Positions 1 to 8,625 of a stretch of DNA of 64,000 nucleotides are shown here, in pieces. Position 1 is the stretch's first letter. Every line of letters starts with the position of its first letter. The DNA comes from Bradyrhizobium liaoningense (GTDB lineage Bacteria; Pseudomonadota; Alphaproteobacteria; Rhizobiales; Xanthobacteraceae). Under the pieces are notes generated by a model that worked only from the letters and a program-made list of their open reading frames with translations, had not been told where the DNA came from and did not search any database. The translations under genes and the position numbers were made by a program. The stretch lies in contig NZ_JAFCJT010000003.1 in assembly GCF_018130785.1 (NCBI RefSeq), positions 186,001 through 250,000 of the forward strand, in the 5' to 3' direction.

Positions 1-842
1 GCCTGGAAGTCGACGTGGGCGGTGACGTCGGCCTGGCCCGGCGCCTTCAGGGGATCGGTGAAGGTGTGGCGCGCGATCGCCTGGAAGGTGTCGCCGGCAT
101 CGCTGCGCAGATGGCCGTAGTCGATGATCAGCGCCGCGCCGTCCTGGTCGCGCACGCGCGTGGCGAGCTTCATGATCTCGCCGTCGGGCCGCCATTCGAA
201 CACGGCGCCGACGGGCGCGGCGCGCACCAGAGGCGGCAGCAGCACGTCGAAGCGCGGCGTCGGGTCGGCGGCGGCGCCGAATTGAAGCTTGCCGTTGGGG
301 TCGATCTCGATCACGCGCTCGTGCCAGCCGTCCTCGCGCTTCACCATCTGGTGGATCGGCAGCACGTCGAAATATTCGTTGGCGAGGATGATGCTCGGGC
401 CCTCGGGCACGTCGTCGATGCTGTCGTGCCAGGCGATGTTGCGCACGCCCGCCAGTGTCGCGCTCTGCCGCTCGCGCAGCACGGGATTGACCTCGACCAT
501 GTGGACGTGAAGCGCCTGGTAGAGCGGCGGCAGCACGCGCAGTGCGCGCAGCGCATCCGCCATCATGGTGCCGCGGCCGGGGCCGAGCTCGATCAGCCGC
601 AGGAATTGCGGCGAGCCCATCTGCTTCCATACCGAGGCGGTCCACAGGCCCAAGAGCTCGCCGAACATCTGGCTGACCTCGGGCGCGGTGGTGAAGTCGC
701 CCTCGCGCCCGAGCGGATCGCGCGAGACGTAATAGCCATAGCGCGGATGCATCAGGCACAGTTCCATGTACCGCCAGACCGGCATGGGGCCTGAGGATTT
801 GATCAGCGCCTTGATCTCGTTGAGTAGAGGCTGTTCGGTCAC
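1..842 (-). CDS. midA: MidA/NDUFAF7-type SAM-dependent methyltransferase (3' part lies outside the window)
   Basis: Class I SAM-dependent methyltransferase of the COG1565/MidA family. The mitochondrial member NDUFAF7 methylates a complex I subunit during assembly, so a role with NADH dehydrogenase is inferred. Translation from GTG at 842 gives the family signature GDFTTAPEVSQMFGE near residues 48-62 and the SAM-binding ELGPGRGTMM near 85-94. A GAGAAG ribosome site precedes the GTG, and the next upstream in-frame codon is the lgt stop region. It lies 21 bases after lgt and probably shares its transcript. About 280 codons are visible; the family usually has 350-390, so the C-terminus is missing off the left edge. 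Confidence 0.9.
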   Translation of the reverse strand, partial: MTEQPLLNEIKALIKSSGPMPVWRYMELCLMHPRYGYYVSRDPLGREGDFTTAPEVSQMFGELLGLWTASVWKQMGSPQFLRLIELGPGRGTMMADALRALRVLPPLYQALHVHMVEVNPVLRERQSATLAGVRNIAWHDSIDDVPEGPSIILANEYFDVLPIHQMVKREDGWHERVIEIDPNGKLQFGAAADPTPRFDVLLPPLVRAAPVGAVFEWRPDGEIMKLATRVRDQDGAALIIDYGHLRSDAGDTFQAIARHTFTDPLKAPGQADVTAHVDFQ

Positions 843-863
843 GGTCTGTCTTCTCGAAAGGAA

Positions 864-1706
864 TTAACGAACGGCCTCGATGGGCTTCGGCGCACCGCGC
901 CTCACAGCCAATACAATAAGTATGAGGCCGACGATAAGCATCGGGATCGACAACAGCATGCCCATGGTTAATCCGCCCCAGAGATAGCCGAGCTGGACGT
1001 CCGGCTCGCGGAAATGTTCGCCGATGATCCGGGTCAGGCCGTAGATCAGGATGAAGCTGCCGAGGATGAGTCCCGGCCGCTTCAAGGCGCCGAGGCGGAT
1101 CATCACTGCGAGCACGGCGAACAGCAGGAGGCCCTCCATTCCCGCTTCATAGAGCTGGCTCGGATGGCGCGGTACGTTACCGCCGGTCGGAAACACCATG
1201 GCCCAGGGCAGGCTCGGGTCGGCGGCGCGGCCCCATAGTTCGCCGTTGATGAAGTTGGTCAGCCGCACCAGGAAAATCCCGATCGGGGCAACGCCGCAGG
1301 TGATGTCGCCGAGCGACAGGATCGAGATGCCGTTCTTCCGGGCGAACCACATCACCGCCACGACGCAGCCGAGGAAGCCGCCGTGGAACGACATGCCGCC
1401 TTCCCACAATCTGAAGATGGCAGCCGGATGCTCGATGAAGAAGGGCAAATTGTAGAACAGGACGTACCCGGTGCGGCCACCGACGATGATGCCGAGCGTC
1501 ACCCACAATATGAAATCGTCGATCTGCGGCAGGCTGATCGGCGACGAGCCGGCCCACAGCCTGTCGTTCTTGATCAGGGTGCGCGCGTAGAACCAGCCGA
1601 ACGTGATTCCGCAGATATAGCCGAGTGCGTACCAGCGGATCGCGAACGGGCCGATCTCGATCGCGATCGGACTGAACGACGGAAAGTCGATGAGCAGATA
1701 GGGCAT
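864..1706 (-). CDS. lgt: Prolipoprotein diacylglyceryl transferase Lgt
   Basis: Transfers diacylglycerol from phosphatidylglycerol to the lipobox cysteine of prolipoproteins, the first step of lipoprotein maturation in the inner membrane. The 280-residue protein is polytopic and shows the Lgt signature region [10 protein letters not shown] with the essential arginine, followed by [13 protein letters not shown] at 1706 is preferred over an upstream in-frame start because [11 protein letters not shown] is the normal Lgt N-terminus and the earlier residues overlap the dienelactone hydrolase gene. It follows that gene by 8 bases and precedes midA, so the three look co-transcribed. Confidence 0.95.
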   Translation of the reverse strand: MPYLLIDFPSFSPIAIEIGPFAIRWYALGYICGITFGWFYARTLIKNDRLWAGSSPISLPQIDDFILWVTLGIIVGGRTGYVLFYNLPFFIEHPAAIFRLWEGGMSFHGGFLGCVVAVMWFARKNGISILSLGDITCGVAPIGIFLVRLTNFINGELWGRAADPSLPWAMVFPTGGNVPRHPSQLYEAGMEGLLLFAVLAVMIRLGALKRPGLILGSFILIYGLTRIIGEHFREPDVQLGYLWGGLTMGMLLSIPMLIVGLILIVLAVRRGAPKPIEAVR

Positions 1707-1714
1707 CGCGCCTT

Positions 1715-2452
1715 CTATTGCTGGACGAGATTGCGGCGATAGAGCGCCAGCAGACGCTCCCAATGCCGTTCGGCGGCGTCGCGGTCGTAGACCGGGCGCT
1801 TGGGGAAGGCGAAGCCGTGATGCGTGCCGGGATAGATCTCGACCTCGGCTTTAGCGCCGCTCATGCCCTGCTTGACCTTCTCGATGACCTCGGGGGGCGC
1901 GTAGATGTCGGTCTCGGCGCAGGCGAAATAGAGCTCGGCCTTGGTCTTGCCGGCGGCGAGATGCGGGCTGTTGTCTTCGTCGGTCGCCAGATGCGTTCCG
2001 TAGATCGAGGCGGCGGCCTTGACGCGGTCGGCAAAGTGCGCCGCCGCGTTGACGGCGTAACGGCCGCTCATGCAATAGCCGACGGTGCCGACGATTTTCG
2101 TATTGGCAGCCGCCTGGCCCTCGGCATAGGTGAGCAGGGCCCTGGTGTCCTCCATGATCATGGGAATGTTGAGCGAGGCCATGAGCCGGAACATGCGCTT
2201 GCGCTCGGGCGCATTCGGGTCGGCCGGCAGCGCGCCGAGCTCCATCACGCCGGAGCGGTAATAGAGGTTCGGCAGCATCACGTAATAGCCCGAGGTCGCG
2301 AGCCGGCGCGCCATGTCGCGCAGCTCCTCGCGGATCGCCGGAGCATCCATGTAGAACAGGATGACCGGAAACGGCCCGCCGCGCTCGGGATGGGTGATGA
2401 AGGTTGCGGTGTGGCCGTCCTTGGTGGGAATCGCGATCTGCTGATCGATCAT
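1715..2452 (-). CDS. Dienelactone hydrolase family protein
   Basis: Alpha/beta hydrolase of the dienelactone hydrolase (carboxymethylenebutenolidase) family, 245 residues, probably cytoplasmic. The catalytic triad is visible: nucleophile Cys127 in GYCMSGR, Asp182 in AETDIYAP, and His212 in [11 protein letters not shown] at 2452 gives the usual family N-terminus ([13 protein letters not shown]); a longer in-frame extension looks non-coding. It is the first gene of the run leading to lgt and midA and is divergent from the UbiK-type gene. No aromatic-degradation genes are nearby, so the substrate cannot be named. Confidence 0.87.
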   Translation of the reverse strand: MIDQQIAIPTKDGHTATFITHPERGGPFPVILFYMDAPAIREELRDMARRLATSGYYVMLPNLYYRSGVMELGALPADPNAPERKRMFRLMASLNIPMIMEDTRALLTYAEGQAAANTKIVGTVGYCMSGRYAVNAAAHFADRVKAAASIYGTHLATDEDNSPHLAAGKTKAELYFACAETDIYAPPEVIEKVKQGMSGAKAEVEIYPGTHHGFAFPKRPVYDRDAAERHWERLLALYRRNLVQQ

Positions 2453-2619
2453 CTCGTGCGCCTTCTGATTCTTGTTATGCAGGGACGTTGAATACGATTG
2501 CAAGGAAACCGGGGCATGACAAGGATACCGCCGATCGGCTCTTGAACCGTTCCGCTCGGATTGCCATTGTCTTTCCGACAGTTCGCGCAAAGTTTATCTG
2601 AGGCCGCCAGGAGACCGAA

Positions 2620-2871
2620 ATGACCCAGACCAACAGCCGGTTTTTCGACGAGATCGGCCGCCTGATGAACGATGCCGCCGGTGCGGCCCAGGGCGTCAAG
2701 CGCGAGTTCGACACCGTGATGCGCACCCAGGCCGAGAAATTCCTGCGCGACATGGACCTCGTCAAGCGCGAGGAGTTCGAGGCGGTCAAGGACATGGCCC
2801 GCCTCGCCCGCGAGGAGAACGAGGCCTTGAAGGCGCGGATTACAGCGCTGGAGGCGAAGCTGGGCGGGTAG
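2620..2871 (+). CDS. ubiK: UbiK/BMFP-domain accessory factor (YqiC family)
   Basis: A small 83-residue protein of the BMFP (YqiC/UbiK) family. UbiK helps the aerobic ubiquinone-biosynthesis hydroxylase complex, and family members form coiled-coil trimers that bind membranes. The sequence starts MTQTNSRFFDEIGRLM and ends in a heptad-like coiled coil (EENEALKARITALEAKLGG), as expected. The ribosome site is a GGAG in gccaggagacc just before the ATG. It is divergent from the dienelactone hydrolase gene and alone in its transcription unit. The symbol rests on family membership, and function in this organism is inferred. Confidence 0.82.
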   Translation: MTQTNSRFFDEIGRLMNDAAGAAQGVKREFDTVMRTQAEKFLRDMDLVKREEFEAVKDMARLAREENEALKARITALEAKLGG

Positions 2872-2892
2872 GGCCGGCGGTAAGGCAGGCGC

Positions 2893-2960
2893 TCTCTTCC
2901 CCTCCCCCTCCAGGGGAGGGTGGGGAACCGCCTTTCGGCGGCCCATTCTCCTTGTCATTT
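2893..2960. repeat. Intergenic GC-rich inverted repeat (cctccccctccaggggaggg type)
   Basis: A short hairpin-forming element (cccctccccctcc / aggggaggg) followed by cgcctttcggcggc, in the gap between the UbiK-type gene and rplY. Related segments occur near 11261, 45898, 46080, 52957, 53120 and 60534, always between genes. It may also act as a weak terminator. Confidence 0.7.
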
Positions 2961-3083
2961 CCGCGTCTTCCGGGTAAAAGCCCGCCACGTCCGCGGCCCC
3001 CGCACCCCTGGAGGCTTGCTGCGGCGTACACCATGGGCCGCCTTGCGGCCCATTAACTTTTGCAAAAACAAGGACTTAACGAC

Positions 3084-3800
3084 ATGGCGACGACCGTCAA
3101 GGAATTGAAGGCGACCGCACGTCCGAAGAGCGGCAAGGGGGCCGCCCGGGCTGAGCGTCGCGCCGGCAGAGTGCCCGGAGTGATCTATGGTAACAACCAG
3201 CCCCCGGTGACGATCTCGATCGAAGATCGCGAACTGCGCCAGCGCATCCTCGCCGGCCGGTTCCTGACCACGCTGGTCGACATCGACCTCGAGGGCAAGA
3301 AGCACCGCGTGATTCCGCGCGACTACCACCTCGATCCGGTCAAGGACTTCCCGATCCACGTCGATTTCATGCGTCTCGGTGAAGGCGCCACCATCCGCAT
3401 CAGCGTTCCCTTGCATGTGGTGAAGGCCGAAGGTTCGCCCGGCGTGAAGCGCGGCGGCACGGTCAACATCGTCGCCCACGCAATCGAGCTCGAATGCGGT
3501 GTCGAGAGCATCCCGCAATACATCGAAGCCGATGTCGGCGCGCTCGAAATCGGTCACTCGCTGCATCTGTCGGACGTCAAGCTGCCGGCCGGCGTGAAGG
3601 CGCTGACCCGCGAGGATGCGACCCTCGTCACCATCGTGCCGCCGTCCGGCTACGCCGAAGAGCAGAAGGCCGCGGCTGCGGCTGCAGCTCCGGGCGCTGC
3701 TGCGGCTGCTCCGGCGGCTGGCGCTGCGGCTCCGGCTGCGGGTGCTGCTGCTCCGGCCGCGGCTGCCAAGGCTCCCGCCGGCGGCGACAAGAAGAAGTAA
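3084..3800 (+). CDS. rplY: 50S ribosomal protein L25/general stress protein Ctc
   Basis: Binds 5S rRNA in the large ribosomal subunit. The 238-residue protein is the long CTC/TL5 form: an N-terminal L25 domain (residues 1-95, with RRAGRVPGVIYG and the RDYHLDPVKDFPIHVDF stretch), a C-terminal beta domain to about 190, and a low-complexity Ala/Pro tail ending in KKK. ATG at 3084 (MATTVKELKA) follows AAGGACTT and is preferred over an in-frame start eight codons earlier. The downstream pth, 58 bases away, is the usual neighbour of rplY in alphaproteobacteria. Confidence 0.95.
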   Translation: MATTVKELKATARPKSGKGAARAERRAGRVPGVIYGNNQPPVTISIEDRELRQRILAGRFLTTLVDIDLEGKKHRVIPRDYHLDPVKDFPIHVDFMRLGEGATIRISVPLHVVKAEGSPGVKRGGTVNIVAHAIELECGVESIPQYIEADVGALEIGHSLHLSDVKLPAGVKALTREDATLVTIVPPSGYAEEQKAAAAAAAPGAAAAAPAAGAAAPAAGAAAPAAAAKAPAGGDKKK

Positions 3801-3858
3801 TCTCTCAAAGCTGGCGCGCGGTCCCTGATCGCGCGCCGAGCGAGGGGCGCGCCGCGTC

Positions 3859-4464
3859 ATGCGACTCTTTGTTGGGCTCGGCAATCCCGGCGCAAAATAC
3901 GCACGTAACCGGCACAATATCGGCTTCATGGCCGTCGACGAGATCGCGCGGCGTCATGGCTTTGCGCCATGGCGCCGCAGGTTTCAGGGCGAGACCTCGG
4001 AAGGCACGCTCGGCAAAGAGCGCGTGATCCTGATCAAGCCCACGACCTACATGAACGATTCCGGCCGCGCGGTGCAGGAAGCAGCAAGCTTCTTCAAGAT
4101 CGCGCCGGGCGACGTCACCGTGTTCCATGACGAGCTCGAACTGCCGCCGGGCAAGGTGCGGGTGAAGATCGGCGGCGGCATCGCCGGCCACAACGGCCTG
4201 CGCTCGATTTCGGCGCATATCGGCAACGAGTATCGCCGGGTGCGGCTCGGCATCGGTCATCCCGGCGTCAAGGAGCTGGTGCACGGCCACGTGCTGTCGG
4301 ACTTCGCGAAGGCCGACAACGACTGGGTGGCGACGCTGTGCGAGGCGGTGGCCGAGCATGCGGCGCTGGTTGCCAAGGGCACCGACGCGACATTCGCCAA
4401 CAGGGTGCACCTCGCCATGCAGGCGAAGGGATTTTTGACCAAGGACGAGAACGGCAAGGAATAA
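3859..4464 (+). CDS. pth: Peptidyl-tRNA hydrolase
   Basis: Cleaves the ester bond of peptidyl-tRNA released by stalled or aborted ribosomes, recycling tRNA in the cytosol. The 201 residues match the usual length. Catalytic and binding residues are visible: Asn9 in VGLGNPG, His19 in RNRHNIGF, Asp91 in [12 protein letters not shown], plus [12 protein letters not shown]. It sits between rplY and ychF, with ychF starting five bases after its stop, a common grouping that suggests one operon. Confidence 0.96.
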   Translation: MRLFVGLGNPGAKYARNRHNIGFMAVDEIARRHGFAPWRRRFQGETSEGTLGKERVILIKPTTYMNDSGRAVQEAASFFKIAPGDVTVFHDELELPPGKVRVKIGGGIAGHNGLRSISAHIGNEYRRVRLGIGHPGVKELVHGHVLSDFAKADNDWVATLCEAVAEHAALVAKGTDATFANRVHLAMQAKGFLTKDENGKE

Positions 4465-4469
4465 CGCTC

Positions 4470-5567
4470 GTGGGATTCAAATGCGGGATCGTCGGATTGC
4501 CCAATGTCGGCAAGTCGACCTTGTTCAATGCGCTGACCGAGACGGCCGCGGCGCAGGCCGCGAACTATCCGTTCTGCACGATCGAGCCGAACGTCGGTGA
4601 GGTCGCGGTGCCCGATCCGCGGCTCGACAAGCTGTCGGCGATCGCCAAATCGGCGCAGATCATTCCGACCCGGCTAACCTTCGTCGACATCGCCGGCCTC
4701 GTGCGCGGCGCCTCCAAGGGCGAAGGCCTGGGCAACCAGTTCCTTGCCAACATCCGCGAGGTCGACGCCATCGCCCATGTCGTGCGCTGCTTCGAGGATT
4801 CCGACATCACGCATGTCGAGGGCAAGATCGCCCCGCTCGCCGACATCGAGACCATCGAGACCGAGCTGATGCTCGCCGACCTCGACAGCCTCGAGAAGCG
4901 CGTCGACAACCTCACGAAGAAGGCCAAGGGCAACGACAAGGACGCCAAGGAGCAGCTCGACCTCGTCAACCGCACGCTTGTGCTGCTGCGCGAGGGCAAG
5001 CCCGCCCGCCTCGTCGAGCGCAAGGCGGAGGAGGAGCGTGCTTTCGGGATGCTCGGCCTGCTGTCGTCGAAGCCGGTGCTTTACGTCTGCAACGTCGAGG
5101 AAGGCTCGGCCGCCACGGGCAATTCGTTCTCCAAGGCGGTGGAGGAGCAGGCGGCCAAGGAAGGCGCCGTCGCCGTCGTCATCTCCGCCAAGATCGAATC
5201 CGAGATCGCCACCATTTCACGCGAGGAGCGCGCCGACTTCCTGGAGACGCTGGGTCTCGAAGAAGCCGGCCTCGATCGCCTGATCCGCGCCGGCTACACG
5301 CTGCTCGACCTCATCACCTATTTCACGGTCGGCCCGAAGGAAGCGCGCGCCTGGACCATCTATCGCGGCACCAAGGCGCCGGGCGCGGCCGGTGTGATTC
5401 ATACCGACTTCGAGAAGGGTTTCATCCGCGCCGAGACGATTGCGTATGAGGACTATGTCGCGCTGAACGGCGAAGCCGGCGCCCGCGATGCCGGCAAGCT
5501 GCGTCTCGAAGGCAAGGAATACGTCGTCGCCGACGGCGACGTGATGCATTTCCGGTTTAATACGTAA
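4470..5567 (+). CDS. ychF: Redox-regulated ATPase YchF (Obg-like, OLA1 family)
   Basis: A TRAFAC-class P-loop protein that prefers ATP, associates with ribosomes and is linked to stress responses. The 365 residues match the family. G1 is GLPNVGKST (residues 8-16), G3 is the DIAGLVRGASKGEG stretch, and the G4 position reads NVEE instead of NKxD, the substitution that explains ATP preference. The C-terminal TGS domain is present (FEKGFIRAETIAY). GTG at 4470 gives the canonical N-terminus MGFKCGIVGLPN; longer in-frame readings overlap pth. Confidence 0.95.
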   Translation: MGFKCGIVGLPNVGKSTLFNALTETAAAQAANYPFCTIEPNVGEVAVPDPRLDKLSAIAKSAQIIPTRLTFVDIAGLVRGASKGEGLGNQFLANIREVDAIAHVVRCFEDSDITHVEGKIAPLADIETIETELMLADLDSLEKRVDNLTKKAKGNDKDAKEQLDLVNRTLVLLREGKPARLVERKAEEERAFGMLGLLSSKPVLYVCNVEEGSAATGNSFSKAVEEQAAKEGAVAVVISAKIESEIATISREERADFLETLGLEEAGLDRLIRAGYTLLDLITYFTVGPKEARAWTIYRGTKAPGAAGVIHTDFEKGFIRAETIAYEDYVALNGEAGARDAGKLRLEGKEYVVADGDVMHFRFNT

Positions 5568-5576
5568 GCTGAAGCT

Positions 5577-5680
5577 GTCATTCCGGGGCGCGCCTCTTGG
5601 CGCGAACCCGGAATCCATTCATCCCCTTGCCCTGACGCCCGATGGATTCCGGGCTCGCGCTTCGCGCGCCCCGGAATGAC
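5577..5680. repeat. Long inverted repeat, 'cattccggggcgcg' family
   Basis: The left arm gtcattccggggcgcgc and right arm gcgcgccccggaatgac enclose inner arms that carry cccggaatccat and atggattccggg, so the whole 104-base element can fold back on itself. A second full copy lies at 22102-22206 and a divergent partial copy at 12207-12266. It sits between convergent genes (ychF and the DUF4282 gene), where it could act as a bidirectional transcript end. Confidence 0.85.
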
Positions 5681-5682
5681 GG

Positions 5683-5979
5683 CTACCGCATCCCGCCGCC
5701 CTGGTCCCTTATCGCGCCGAGATGCTCGTTGATACGGAAGATGATCAGGATCAGCTCCGCGGCGATGCGCGAGAACACGACGCCGACGACGACGCTCGCG
5801 ACCGACGACAGCAGCATCAGGAAGCCGCCGAACGGGCTGATCGCCATCGCCGCGAGACCGGAGAAAATTCCGGAAAGGCCGAACAGGCAGATCAGAGCGA
5901 TCACCAGCCAGTAGAAGGTCTTGATGATTGTGGGAGTTATGAACCGGTCCCACTGAAACAGATCGCTGAATGAAAACAT
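5683..5979 (-). CDS. DUF4282 domain membrane protein
   Basis: A 98-residue membrane protein resembling the DUF4282 family, which has no assigned function. It begins MFSFSDLFQWDRFITP and has two long hydrophobic segments (about residues 18-38 and 45-70), followed by a charged amphipathic stretch (RIAAELILIIFRINEHL). ATG at 5979 has a strong GGGGAG ribosome site; an upstream in-frame ATG lacks one. The stop codon abuts the inverted repeat after ychF. Confidence 0.75.
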   Translation of the reverse strand: MFSFSDLFQWDRFITPTIIKTFYWLVIALICLFGLSGIFSGLAAMAISPFGGFLMLLSSVASVVVGVVFSRIAAELILIIFRINEHLGAIRDQGGGMR

Positions 5980-6160
5980 TGCTCTCCCCAAGGCAAATCG
6001 AGCCTTCAAATCGGGCCTTGCAAGTGGGGCCTGACCCCCGGTTGATCCGACTCAAGACCAAAGCCGCTGCGCCCTATGTAGCACGAGCCATGCGGGCCGG
6101 CGGGTTGAGATTGCCGCAAAGTGCGGCCACAATCTGTCATTCCCTCAAAGCTTTCCCCAG

Positions 6161-6613
6161 ATGACCCTGACCTTCGAAGACTTCCCGACCGGCCGGTACG
6201 GAACGTTCGGCCCGCGCCATGTCACCCGCGACGAGATTTTGGCCTTTGCCGCCGAGTTCGATCCGCAGCCCATGCATCTCGACGAGGAGGCTGCCAGCAA
6301 GAGCATGCTGCGCGGCCTGTCCGGCTCGGGCTGGCATCTCTGCTCGCTGATGATGCGGATGATGGCCGATGGCTTCATCACGCGCGCCGCTTCGCTCGGC
6401 TCGCCCGGCGTCGACGAGGTGCGCTGGTTGTCACCCTTGCGGCCCGGCGACGATCTCATGCTCGACGTCGACGTGTTGGAGGCGCGCACCTCGAAGAGCC
6501 GGCCGGAGCTCGGCATCGTCAAGTTCAAATGCACCGTGCGCAACGCGGCGGGGCAGGCGCTGTGCGAGATGACCTCGCCGATCCTGATCAAGCGGCGCGA
6601 GGGAGCGGTCTGA
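6161..6613 (+). CDS. MaoC family (R)-hydratase-like protein 1
   Basis: A single hot-dog-fold domain of the MaoC dehydratase family (150 residues), whose members hydrate enoyl-CoA thioesters. The hydratase motif region reads FAAEFDPQPMHLDEEAA, retaining the Asp and His of the catalytic segment while the usual Asn is replaced. The gene overlaps the next MaoC gene by one base (TGATG), so the two are co-translated and may form a heterodimer; that is inference. The substrate is unknown. Confidence 0.85.
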   Translation: MTLTFEDFPTGRYGTFGPRHVTRDEILAFAAEFDPQPMHLDEEAASKSMLRGLSGSGWHLCSLMMRMMADGFITRAASLGSPGVDEVRWLSPLRPGDDLMLDVDVLEARTSKSRPELGIVKFKCTVRNAAGQALCEMTSPILIKRREGAV

Positions 6614-7095
6614 TGCGGTTCTTTGAGGACATCGCGATCGGACAGCGCCGCGAGATCGGCGCCTATACGTTCACGGCGGAGTCGATCAAGACCTTCGCAG
6701 CAAAGTTCGACCCGCAGCGCTTCCACCTCGACGAGGAGGAGGGCAAGAACTCGCTGTTCGGCGGGCTCGCCGCCTCGGGCTGGCATGTCGGCTCGGCCTG
6801 CATGAGCCTGCTTGTCGCGGATGGCCAGCGTCTGGCGCGTGAGGCCGCGTCGCGCGGCGAGGAGGTCGCTGTGTGGGGCCCGTCGCCGGGCTTTCGCGAC
6901 CTGCGCTGGCTCAGGCCTGTGCTCGCCGGTGATACCGTCGCCTACGTCAACGAAGTCATCGACAAGCGCACCTCGGCCTCGCGCCCCGGCTGGGGAATTT
7001 TGACCGCCCGCACCACCGGCACCAACCAGCGCGGCGAGGAGGTCTATTCCATCACCGCCAGCGCCTTCGTGCCGACACGCGGGAAGAGCGGTTAG
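6613..7095 (+). CDS. MaoC family (R)-hydratase-like protein 2
   Basis: The second of two MaoC-type hot-dog proteins (160 residues), clearly paralogous to the one before it: FAAKFDPQRFHLDEEEGKN aligns with FAAEFDPQPMHLDEEAASK, and both continue with a GLxxSGWH segment. The ATG overlaps the upstream stop codon (TGATG), a sign of translational coupling. Asp and His of the hydratase motif are kept. The pair probably works on one CoA-thioester substrate, which cannot be named from the neighbours. Confidence 0.85.
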   Translation: MRFFEDIAIGQRREIGAYTFTAESIKTFAAKFDPQRFHLDEEEGKNSLFGGLAASGWHVGSACMSLLVADGQRLAREAASRGEEVAVWGPSPGFRDLRWLRPVLAGDTVAYVNEVIDKRTSASRPGWGILTARTTGTNQRGEEVYSITASAFVPTRGKSG

Positions 7096-7293
7096 ACCCG
7101 TTCCAAGATGAATGGCGAAAAGAGCAGCCGAGTGTTGCACCCGCGCTATGGACGCGATTCGGGGCGGCTGCCATAAGCCTGCTCAACATGATGACCCGCG
7201 AAGCAGTTGGCGGAACCATCGAGTTGCTAACCAATTATGAACCTGTCGCTGTCTAATTGAAACGAATTGGGCAGAGAACAGGGGACGAGGACC

Positions 7294-7440
7294 ATGGCAG
7301 ATCGCGGCGCACTCAAGCTGGTCGGATTTATCTTCGCTACCGCGACGCTGGCAGTGATGCTGGTCGCCGGCATGGTGGTGAAGGGCTACGCCGATGGCGC
7401 GTACACCCTGGAAGCCTCGGCGGTCGACGCGAGCCGTTAA
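7294..7440 (+). CDS. Small single-pass membrane protein (48 residues)
   Basis: ATG at 7294 follows a GGGGACGAGGACC ribosome site. The 48-residue product has a short charged N-terminus (MADRGALK), one hydrophobic helix (about residues 9-30) and a polar C-terminus. It is unrecognised. The ribosome site and membrane topology favour a real gene. Confidence 0.55.
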   Translation: MADRGALKLVGFIFATATLAVMLVAGMVVKGYADGAYTLEASAVDASR

Positions 7441-7482
7441 GGGCTCGTTAACTCCTTGGGGCCGCCACGCGCGCCTCCGTCT

Positions 7483-7620
7483 TCAGCGGCTATAGACGAA
7501 CGCCAGCACCGCGATCGCAATCGCCAGCAATCCGACAAAGCGCAGCATGATCGTGCCGAACTGGTTCGGCGCGGGCCGCAGCGGGATAGGGTCCGTATTG
7601 TCGGGCCGAATGCTTTCCAT
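7483..7620 (-). CDS. Small single-pass membrane protein (45 residues)
   Basis: ATG at 7620 (MESIRPDNTDPIPLRP) to TGA at 7483. A soluble, proline-rich N-terminal half is followed by one hydrophobic helix (about residues 24-42, LRFVGLLAIAIAVLAFVYS). It is convergent with the preceding 48-residue membrane protein gene. The family is not recognised; support comes from an uninterrupted frame and a clear tail-anchored layout. Confidence 0.5.
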   Translation of the reverse strand: MESIRPDNTDPIPLRPAPNQFGTIMLRFVGLLAIAIAVLAFVYSR

Positions 7621-7772
7621 CTGACATGTCCCCAGGCCCGGCCCTAGGCGGCACGGGCGCATGGCATTGGTCGGCGCTGGGGCGTGGAGGGTTCAAAAGT
7701 GAACCGGGGCGGCCGCATTGACTGTGTGAACGCATGTCTACGGCCACAATCTTTCGCAGCCACACCCTCCGC

Positions 7773-7877
7773 TGGATGCCCCGGCTTGACCGGGGCATCC
7801 AGTACGCTGCGGCGTCTCGGCTCTTGCCTCATTGTCTCTGGAATACTGGATCGCCCGATCAAGTCGGGCGATGACAC
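7773..7877. repeat. Intergenic repeat, 'ggatgccccggcttgaccggggcatccagtac' family
   Basis: Two hairpins, gatgccccgg/ccggggcatc and tcgcccgatc/tcgggcga, are joined by a segment containing cagtacgctgcggcg. Copies with the same architecture occur at 49102-49204 and 58233-58337. All are intergenic. Confidence 0.85.
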
Positions 7878-7974
7878 CTATTGTGGGGAACGTGTGCGCA
7901 CCCAACTCCCCCCACGAATCAAAACCGCCGCGCCCCTTTCGGAACGCGGCGGCGGAGATGCCTGGAGGCAGTGA

Positions 7975-8397
7975 TCAGCTGTTGCGCAGGCCGTCGGCGG
8001 CGCGCTTCCACTGCGCGACGTTGTCGGCAATCATGCGGGTCGACTTCATCGCGGCCTGGCTGAGCTGGGCATAGCCGGAGATCTCGCGCTGGACGCGCTG
8101 GCCTTCGGCATGGAGCAGGTCGCGCAGGCTCTCGAGCTCGGAGATCAGGTTCTCGATCTCGCCGAGAGAGGTGCCGGCGACGCGCTGGATCAGCGAGTTG
8201 ACGTTGGTGACGGTGGCTTCCGCGCTCGGATCGAGCGGCGGCGTGTCGGCGGCCGCCGATGCCGGCCGGCGCAGATAGGCGATGTCGTTGCGCACGAAGT
8301 CGCGGATGCCGGCTTCGACTTCCGTCACTGCGGCGAGGTTGGTGTCGACCGTCTCGGTCTCGGTGGATTCGGTCTTTTCCGGACGCATGGCGTTCAT
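7975..8397 (-). CDS. Hypothetical protein with predicted coiled coil
   Basis: A 140-residue soluble protein starting MNAMRPEKTESTETETVD. After an acidic, Thr-rich N-terminus and a linker, residues 75-135 form a probable coiled coil (TSLGEIENLISELESLRDLL). It has no signal peptide or membrane segment and no family I recognise; the C-terminal half is faintly phasin-like. The repeat downstream may end its transcript. Confidence 0.65.
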   Translation of the reverse strand: MNAMRPEKTESTETETVDTNLAAVTEVEAGIRDFVRNDIAYLRRPASAAADTPPLDPSAEATVTNVNSLIQRVAGTSLGEIENLISELESLRDLLHAEGQRVQREISGYAQLSQAAMKSTRMIADNVAQWKRAADGLRNS

Positions 8398-8625
8398 CGT
8401 TGTTCCCCTGTTCGCGTTGAGCGCAGCGCGAGTGTGTCCCGCACGACGAATTCGGCTATCCGACTAGGGCGTTGGATTTTGACCGCAACTTGGCGGAGAT
8501 ACGGCAAGGGCAGACGATTCGGGGGCTTTGCCGTGGCGTATGGTTAGGAGAGTCTGAACGTCGTTGAGGCAAAGCGAGCGCGCGGCCTGGTCGGTGCTGG
8601 ACTACCTCTCCCCGCGGGGGGAGGG

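Noticed and set aside
15..794. Long open frame on the plus strand over the midA region
   Set aside because: The opposite strand encodes a clear MidA methyltransferase with its SAM motif. The plus frame is an antisense shadow typical of high-GC DNA.
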